Assembly (NCBI GenBank): GCA_049651845.1
Contig: JBASCW010000136.1
Span: 1-26,260 of the forward strand
Origin: RBG-16-66-20 sp049651845
GTDB taxonomy: Bacteria; Pseudomonadota; Gammaproteobacteria; Burkholderiales; SG8-39
DNA length: 26,260 nt
Direction of reading: 5' to 3'
Shown here: positions 21,683-26,260 of the stretch, in pieces
Layout: each line of letters begins with the position of its first letter
Numbering within the stretch: position 1 is the first letter of the stretch
Notes under the pieces: generated by a model
The model's database searches: none
What the model saw: only the letters and a program-made list of their open reading frames with translations
Told to the model about the DNA's origin: nothing
Translations under genes and position numbers: made by a program

Positions 21683-22616
21683 AGCCGGCGTCAAGGAGAA
21701 GGGCGCGAGCAAGACCGCCCGCGTGCCGATCAAGATCGTGCCGCGCGCAGCCTTGCCCAAGCCCGCATGGATCCGCGTCAAGGCGCCGAGCGCGAACTCG
21801 CGCTTCGGCGAAATCAAGCGGATCCTGCGCGAGCAGCGCCTGCACACCGTCTGCGAGGAGGCGTCGTGCCCGAACATCGCCGAATGCTTCGGCGGCGGCA
21901 CCGCGACCTTCATGATCCTGGGCGACATCTGCACGCGGCGTTGCCCGTTCTGCGACGTCGCGCACGGCCGGCCGCTCGCGCCCGATGCCGAGGAGCCAGC
22001 GCACCTCGCCGAGACCATCGCGCGCCTTGCGCTGCGCTACGTGGTGATCACCAGCGTGGATCGCGACGACCTGAAGGACGGCGGCGCGCAGCATTTCGTC
22101 GACTGCATCCGCGCAGTGCGCGCTCGCTCGCCGCAGACCGCGATCGAGGTGCTGTTGCCGGACTTCCGCGGGCGCCTGGAGCGCGCGCTCGAGATCCTCG
22201 CCGCCGCGCCGCCCGACGTCATGAACCACAACCTGGAAACCGTGCCGCGCCTCTACAAGCGCGCGCGCCCCGGCGGCGATTACGCGCATTCGCTGAAGTT
22301 GTTTGATTCCTACGGAGCGAGAAGTCCGCACGTTCCGACCAAGTCCGGCCTGATGGTCGGGTTGGGTGAAACCGACGAGGAAATCCTCGCGGTGATGCGC
22401 GATCTGCGCGCGAGCGGCGTGGCCATGCTGACCATCGGCCAGTACCTCGCGCCCTCGGCGCATCACCTGCCGGTCGAGCGCTACGTGCACCCGGACACCT
22501 TCGCGATGTTCGAGCGCGAGGCGGCGGCGATGGGCTTCCGGCACGCGGCGATCGGCCCGCTGGTGCGCTCGTCCTACCACGCCGACCAGCAGGCTCACCA
22601 GGCAAGGGCGCCTTAG
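21675..22616 (+). CDS. lipA: Lipoyl synthase (radical SAM)
   Basis: Inserts two sulphur atoms into the octanoyl chain made by LipB. The 313-aa radical SAM enzyme shows the auxiliary cluster cysteines in CEEASCPNIAEC (Cys60, Cys65, Cys71), the radical SAM cluster CTRRCPFC (Cys86, Cys90, Cys93) and the family-specific serine ligand in RSSYHAD near the C-terminus. No residue is missing, so the protein should be active. It overlaps lipB by 8 bp. Its TAG shares bases with the TAA of the convergent EF-hand/BON gene, so the two genes overlap by 4 bp and there is no room for a terminator between them. Confidence 0.97.
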   Translation: MREAGVKEKGASKTARVPIKIVPRAALPKPAWIRVKAPSANSRFGEIKRILREQRLHTVCEEASCPNIAECFGGGTATFMILGDICTRRCPFCDVAHGRPLAPDAEEPAHLAETIARLALRYVVITSVDRDDLKDGGAQHFVDCIRAVRARSPQTAIEVLLPDFRGRLERALEILAAAPPDVMNHNLETVPRLYKRARPGGDYAHSLKLFDSYGARSPHVPTKSGLMVGLGETDEEILAVMRDLRASGVAMLTIGQYLAPSAHHLPVERYVHPDTFAMFEREAAAMGFRHAAIGPLVRSSYHADQQAHQARAP

Positions 22617-23113
22617 CGCACGACCAGCGCGTCCTTCACCGACGCGACGCCGCTCACCGCCACTGCCGCCTTCATCGCCTTCTGGCGCTGGCCCTCGTCG
22701 CGCACGAAGCCCGACAGCAGCACCACGCCGTTCTGCGTCTCGACGCTGACGTCGAGCGATTTCAGCTCGGGCTCCTGCAGCAGCGCGGCCTTCACCCTCG
22801 CGGTGAGTACGCTGTCGTCCACGTACTTGCCGGCGACGATGCGGTCGTGCGCCGCTTCGGCATTGATGAACTCGCCGCGGTCGAGCCTGCCGTCCTTGTT
22901 GGCGTCGCCCGCGTCGAATGCCTGGCCGTAGCTGCGCAGGCTCTTGACCTCGTCCCGCGTCACGAAGCCGTCCTTGTTCTTGTCCAGCGTGTCGAATTTC
23001 GCGTTCGGCATGCGCTCGTTCCGATCCGCCGCGGCGACCAGCGCGGCGGCGAATGCGGCAGAGACTGCGAGCGCCATCGCGGCAGCGCGCGGGACAGCAC
23101 GATCGAATTTCAT
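22613..23113 (-). CDS. Periplasmic EF-hand and BON domain protein
   Basis: A 166-aa secreted protein. A signal peptide (about residues 1-29, KFDRAVPR then an Ala/Leu/Val core) is followed by two EF-hand loops: D44KNKDGFVTRDE55 and D70ANKDGRLDRGE81. Both have Asp/Asn at the Ca2+-binding positions and the final Glu. A BON domain (about 99-166) then carries VETQNGVVLLSGFVRDEGQ. BON domains bind phospholipid or the cell envelope, as in OsmY. I infer a Ca2+-responsive envelope protein; no specific function is known to me. The ATG at 23113 is favoured because AAGGAG lies 6 nt upstream, not the in-frame ATG at 23119, which abuts AAGGAG. It overlaps lipA by 4 bp tail to tail. Confidence 0.85.
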   Translation of the reverse strand: MKFDRAVPRAAAMALAVSAAFAAALVAAADRNERMPNAKFDTLDKNKDGFVTRDEVKSLRSYGQAFDAGDANKDGRLDRGEFINAEAAHDRIVAGKYVDDSVLTARVKAALLQEPELKSLDVSVETQNGVVLLSGFVRDEGQRQKAMKAAVAVSGVASVKDALVVR

Positions 23114-23290
23114 CGTCATCTCCTTTTCAGGGTTGGAGCCCTTGCACCTGCAACCGCCGTGCCACTTGCGGGAAGCATGCGGCTTCAAGCACTTGCGGGG
23201 AGCCGCGGCGGCGCTGGTGCGCCCCGGCGTCGGCCTCGGGCGACAGAAATCCGGGGTAAGCTTGCGCGCAGTGCCGTCGCGGAGGACTCC
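23114..23290. promoter_or_regulatory. Divergent intergenic region with inverted and direct repeats
   Basis: A 177-bp gap between the EF-hand/BON gene (minus) and the DUF4197 gene (plus). It holds a perfect 5-bp inverted repeat TTGCA-cc-TGCAA (23142-23153), upstream of the EF-hand/BON start. A 10-bp direct repeat CACTTGCGGG occurs at 23163-23172 and 23190-23199, flanking GAAGC-atgcg-GCTTC (23172-23186). These could be operators or hairpins. No good -10 or -35 pair is seen; the ribosome binding site of the DUF4197 gene (GGAGGA, 23281) is clear. Confidence 0.35.
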
Positions 23291-23977
23291 ATGCACGCCA
23301 GATTGCTGACGCTGATGTTCGTGCTGCTAGCCGGCGGGGCAGCGCCCGCGCAGGCGAACGTGAATGCGTTGAGCAACCAGGACGCGACGGCGGGTCTCAA
23401 GGCCGCGCTCGAGAAGGGCTCGGGCGTGGCGGTCGACCTGCTCGGCAGGACCGACGGCTTCTTCGGCAACGGCGCGGTCAAGATCCCGCTGCCCGATTCG
23501 CTGAAGAAGTACGAGAAGCTCATGCGCAACCTCGGCATGGGCAGGTATGCCGACGAGCTCATCCTCACGATGAACCGCGCCGCCGAGGCCGCAGTGCCCG
23601 AGGCGAAGAAGCTTTTCGTGGATGCCGTCAGGAAGATGGGCGTGCAGGACGCCAAGGGCATCCTGACCGGCGGCCCAACCTCGGGCACCGAGTATTTCCA
23701 GCGCACCACCTCCGAGCAGTTGCGCGCGAAGTTCCTGCCGATCGTAAAGCGCGCGACCGCCAAGGTGAAGCTCGCCGAAGCCTACAACCAGTATGCGCAG
23801 AAGGGCGCGCAGTTAGGTCTGGTGAAGAAGGAGCAGGCGAACCTCGACGACTACGTCACGCAGAAGGCGCTCGACGGCCTGTTCTACATGGTCGGCGAAG
23901 AAGAGAAGAAGATCCGCCAGGATCCGGTGCAGGCGGGCAGCGACATCATCAAGAAGGTGTTCGGTGCATTGAAGTAA
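23291..23977 (+). CDS. DUF4197 domain-containing secreted protein
   Basis: A 228-aa protein with a cleavable signal peptide (about residues 1-22, ending APAQA-NV). The mature part matches DUF4197: repeated helical segments including KIPLPDSLKKYEKLMRNLGM, GTEYFQRTTSEQLRAKFLPI and a C-terminal LDGLFYMVGEEEKKIRQDP. No catalytic motif is visible. The family is periplasmic or outer-membrane associated and of unknown function. A GGAGGA ribosome binding site precedes the ATG. It is 19 bp upstream of the PsiF-like gene, so the two may be co-transcribed. Confidence 0.88.
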   Translation: MHARLLTLMFVLLAGGAAPAQANVNALSNQDATAGLKAALEKGSGVAVDLLGRTDGFFGNGAVKIPLPDSLKKYEKLMRNLGMGRYADELILTMNRAAEAAVPEAKKLFVDAVRKMGVQDAKGILTGGPTSGTEYFQRTTSEQLRAKFLPIVKRATAKVKLAEAYNQYAQKGAQLGLVKKEQANLDDYVTQKALDGLFYMVGEEEKKIRQDPVQAGSDIIKKVFGALK

Positions 23978-23996
23978 TCAACCAGAGGGAGCAGCC

Positions 23997-24308
23997 ATGA
24001 AATTGCTGATGACGGTGGTGTGCGCAATGGCGCTGGCATTCGGCGCGCAGGCCCAGGACAAGAAGAAGGAGCCCAGCGAGGCGCAGAAGGCGCAGCAGCA
24101 GCGCATGGCGGACTGCAACAAGAAGGCCGAGGGCAAGAAGGGTGATGACCGTCAGAAGTTCATGAGCGGCTGCCTGAAAGGCGAGCAGGCCGGCCCCTCC
24201 GGCAAGCAGAAGGCGCAGCAGCAGAAGATGGCCGACTGCAACAAGAAGGCCGAGGGCAAGAAGGGCGACGAGCGCCAGAAGTTCATGAGCAGCTGCCTGA
24301 AGGGCTGA
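23997..24308 (+). CDS. PsiF-repeat protein, tandem duplicated
   Basis: A 103-aa secreted protein. A signal peptide (about 1-19, ending GAQA-Q) is followed by two near-identical PsiF repeats, residues 30-62 and 71-103, each with the pattern RMADCNKKAEGKKGD then QKFMSxCLKG. Each repeat has two cysteines that could form a disulfide. PsiF was first found as a phosphate-starvation-inducible protein in E. coli; the function is unknown. The ribosome binding site AGAGGGAG lies about 6 nt before the ATG. It is 19 bp after the DUF4197 gene and followed by a 106-bp gap. The two copies are encoded by a 123-bp DNA repeat. Confidence 0.9.
   Translation: MKLLMTVVCAMALAFGAQAQDKKKEPSEAQKAQQQRMADCNKKAEGKKGDDRQKFMSGCLKGEQAGPSGKQKAQQQKMADCNKKAEGKKGDERQKFMSSCLKG
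24084..24305 (+). repeat. Tandem 123-bp direct repeat encoding the two PsiF units
   Basis: Copy 1 begins at 24084 and copy 2 at 24207, giving a period of 123 bp (41 codons). The 99 bp encoding each PsiF unit differ at only a few codons, some synonymous. The similarity points to a fairly recent duplication or ongoing homogenisation. Confidence 0.85.
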
Positions 24309-24320
24309 CGGCAAGCGACC

Positions 24321-24338
24321 GTCGGCCTGCCGGCCGAC
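24321..24338 (+). other. GC-rich stem-loop after the PsiF-like gene
   Basis: A perfect 7-bp inverted repeat GTCGGCC-tgcc-GGCCGAC, 12 bp after the PsiF stop. It could mark the end of the DUF4197-psiF transcript, but no U-tract follows, so an intrinsic terminator is not supported. The rest of the gap up to 24414 shows nothing distinct. Confidence 0.35.
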
Positions 24339-24414
24339 CTCGAGTCCCGCGCGCTGGTCGAGGCGCTTGACGCCGATCAAACGACTCGCAACGCGCGCGG
24401 CTAGAAGTGGATGG

Positions 24415-25452
24415 ATGGACGAGCCAGCCTCGACGCCGCTGCTCACCGACCTCTACCAGCTCAGCATGATCGAGGCGTACCTCGATCATGGCGAGACCGG
24501 GCCGGCGGTGTTCGAGTTCTTCGTGCGCAAGCTGCCCGAGCGGCGCGGCTTCCTCGTCGCCGCCGGGCTGGAGCAGGCGCTCGAATTCCTCGAGGGCCTG
24601 CGCTTCTCGGAACAGGAGATCGGCTGGCTCGCGCGCAGCGGCCGGTTCCGCGCCAAGCTGCTCGAGCGCCTCGCGGCGCTGCGCTTCACGGGCGACGTGC
24701 ACGCGATGCCGGAGGGCACGGTGTTCTTCGTCGGCGAGCCCATCCTGCGCGTCACCGCGCCGCTGCCCGAGGCGCAGCTGGTCGAGACGCGGCTGATCAA
24801 CATCCTGCATTTCCAGTCGCTGATCGCCGCCAAGGCGGCGCGCATGAGGCTCGCGGCGCCGGACAAGCTGCTCGTGGATTTCGGCCTGCGGCGTGCGCAC
24901 GGCGCCGAGGCGGGCCTGATGGCCGCGCGCGCGAGCTACATCGCGATTTTCGCCAGCGACGGGCTCGACGAGGACGGCATCGCCGCGATGCTCGCGGCCG
25001 GCGCGCCGGTCGACGGCTTCGGCGTCGGCACCAGTCTCACGACCTCGTCGGATGCGCCGGCCCTGGATTGCGCCTACAAGCTGCAGGAGTACGCCGGTCT
25101 GCCGCGGCGCAAGCGCTCGGCCGGCAAGGCCACCTGGCCGGGCCGCAAGCAGGTCTGGCGGCGCTACGGCGACGACGGCCGGATGGCCGCCGACACCCTG
25201 TCGGTCGAGTCCGACACGCAGCCCGGCGAGCCGCTCATCGTGCCGGTGATGCGGGCCGGCCGGCGTCTCGCGCCCGCGCCGTCGCTGGCCGACATCCGGG
25301 CGCGCGCGGCGCGCAACCTGCTGCAGTTGCCGGAGCCGCTGCGCCGGCTGCAAGGCGGCGTGCAGTACCCGGTGCAAGTCGCCGCAGCGCTGGTACAGCT
25401 TGCCGCGGAAGTCGACCGCCGCATCGCGCGGCAGGAAGCACGACCCTCATGA
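24415..25452 (+). pseudogene. pncB: Nicotinate phosphoribosyltransferase with a large in-frame internal deletion
   Basis: A 345-aa relative of nicotinate phosphoribosyltransferase, which makes nicotinate mononucleotide in the Preiss-Handler NAD salvage route. The N-terminal part is normal (LLTDLYQLSMIEAYLDHG, FEFFVRKLPERRGF, VDFGLRRAHGAEAGLMAARA). The C-terminal part is also normal (DAPALDCAYKLQEYAG, KATWPGRKQVWRRY). Near residue 177 the sequence jumps from ASYIA directly to IFASDGLDEDG. In the family about 115 residues lie between these, including the GTMAHS, DTYDT and LDSGDL motifs of the phosphoribosyl and nicotinate site. None of them occurs anywhere in this gene. The frame is kept. The ATG at 24415 gives the family N-terminus. 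It overlaps the nicotinamidase gene (ATGA). It is probably inactive, unless the gap is an assembly error. Confidence 0.8.
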
Positions 25453-26087
25453 GCCCGACGATCGCGCCCGGCGAGCACGACCTGCTGCTGGTCGTAGACG
25501 TGCAGAACGATTTCTGCCCTGGCGGCAGCCTCGCGGTCGCGCAGGGCGACGAGGTCGTGCCCGTGATCAACCGGCTGGCCGCGCGGTTCGCGCGCGCCGT
25601 ACTGACGCAGGACTGGCATCCGCGCGGTCACCGTTCGTTCGCGTCCTCGCATCCGGGACGCAAGCCGTTCGACACGATACAGCTCGGCTACGGCACGCAA
25701 GTGCTCTGGCCGGACCACTGCGTGCAGGGCTCGCCGGGCGCGGAGCTGCGAGCCGACCTGCGCGTGCCGCACGCACAACTGGTGCTGCGCAAGGGCTGCA
25801 ACCGCGAAATCGATTCATATTCGGCGTTCTACGAGAACGACCGCAAGACTCCGACCGGGCTCGCGGGCTACCTGCGCGAGCGCGGCCTGCGGCGGATCTT
25901 CGTCGCCGGCCTGGCGTTCGATTTCTGCGTGCGCTACTCCTGCGAGGACGCGCGGCGCGAAGGCTTCGAGGTCGCCGTGATCGAGGATGCCTGCCGCGGA
26001 ATCGACAGCGAAGGCTCGATGGCCGCGGCGCACGCTGCGCTGGCCGCGTCGGGCGTGCGCTCCATCGGCAGCGAAGCGTTCGCCTGA
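25449..26087 (+). CDS. pncA: Nicotinamidase
   Basis: Hydrolyses nicotinamide to nicotinate plus ammonia, providing the substrate for nicotinate phosphoribosyltransferase in NAD salvage. The 212-aa isochorismatase-fold protein has the catalytic triad Asp17 (VVDVQNDFCPGG), Lys115 (VLRKGCN) and Cys160 (LAFDFCVRY). The metal site Asp55-His57-His61 lies in LTQDWHPRGHRSFAS. All are intact. The residue before the Asp of the cysteine motif is Phe (Thr in many homologues). Its start overlaps the truncated pncB-like gene by 4 bp. If that gene is inactive, nicotinate from PncA would need another phosphoribosyltransferase. Confidence 0.95.
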   Translation: MSPTIAPGEHDLLLVVDVQNDFCPGGSLAVAQGDEVVPVINRLAARFARAVLTQDWHPRGHRSFASSHPGRKPFDTIQLGYGTQVLWPDHCVQGSPGAELRADLRVPHAQLVLRKGCNREIDSYSAFYENDRKTPTGLAGYLRERGLRRIFVAGLAFDFCVRYSCEDARREGFEVAVIEDACRGIDSEGSMAAAHAALAASGVRSIGSEAFA

Positions 26088-26260
26088 CGCACGCGAGCCG
26101 GCGAGAATCGCGGCGCAGCACGCCGCGCGCTGACCGCTAGCCCAACTTCCACAGTTCGAGGGTGTGAATCATAGTAGATCAAAGACTTGAGGTCCAAGGT
26201 CGGCACTACATTTGCACGGTTTGGGGTAGTCGAAGTCGCTCCGGTAGCTTCAGACCCAAA
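26088..26260. other. Unassigned tail with a drop in GC content
   Basis: No gene is supported. The first 50 bp resemble the rest of the window in composition. The last 120 bp (26141-26260) are about 51% GC, against about 70% elsewhere. Open frames run off the right edge on the plus strand and on the minus strand, but none has a recognisable product. It may be the edge of an element or of a differently composed gene beyond the window. Confidence 0.5.

Noticed and set aside
26141..26260. A tRNA, attachment site or toxin gene at the right edge
   Set aside because: No cloverleaf, direct repeat or recognisable protein could be supported; only the composition change is reported.

Overview
The window is about 70% GC, with almost no space between genes and many ATGA-type start/stop overlaps. 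The gene neighbourhoods (aroQ-accB; yqgE-ruvX-pyrR-pyrB-pyrC'; RNB nuclease-TonB-aroE-mtgA; dacC-dat-ybeD-lipB-lipA; thiD-thiE-hemL) suggest the chromosome of a betaproteobacterium. The order or genus cannot be read from this sequence alone. No rRNA, tRNA, CRISPR array, prophage or insertion sequence was found.

Layout, left to right. (1) 1-1838, minus strand: a conserved hypothetical gene, a TlpA-like thioredoxin, type II dehydroquinase (aroQ) and the 5' end of accB, which runs off the left edge. (2) 1856-9547, plus strand: mpl (murein peptide recycling), a YqiA-like esterase, an RNase II-family protein, a TonB-like protein, aroE, mtgA and mgtE, mostly chained by 4-bp overlaps. (3) 9566-13887, minus strand: thiD, thiE, hemL and a gamma-glutamyltransferase. 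(4) 13926-19911, plus strand: rubredoxin, then yqgE, ruvX, pyrR, pyrB and a dihydroorotase-like pyrC' in one tightly overlapping run, followed by rlpA and dacC. (5) 19922-22616, plus strand: a D-amino-acid aminotransferase, ybeD, lipB and lipA. (6) 22613-26087: an EF-hand/BON periplasmic protein on the minus strand, then on the plus strand a DUF4197 protein, a tandemly duplicated PsiF-like protein, a nicotinate phosphoribosyltransferase and a nicotinamidase. (7) 26141-26260: a short tail of about 51% GC in which nothing could be identified.

Functionally this is a housekeeping region: peptidoglycan synthesis, remodelling and recycling (mpl, mtgA, rlpA, dacC, dat), pyrimidine synthesis (pyrR, pyrB, pyrC'), shikimate pathway (aroQ, aroE), cofactors (thiD, thiE, hemL, lipB, lipA, NAD salvage) and magnesium transport. 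The most notable points are these. The nicotinate phosphoribosyltransferase appears to have lost about 115 internal residues, including its central catalytic motifs, without losing frame. PyrC' lacks its zinc-binding histidines and looks like the structural subunit of the aspartate transcarbamoylase complex. Mpl carries an in-frame insertion made of two 24-bp palindromic repeats. A tiny AT-rich island between the divergent hypothetical gene and mpl could drive two leaderless transcripts about 18 bp apart. AroQ has Tyr at a usually invariant His. I did not see a convincing wholly new multi-gene system.
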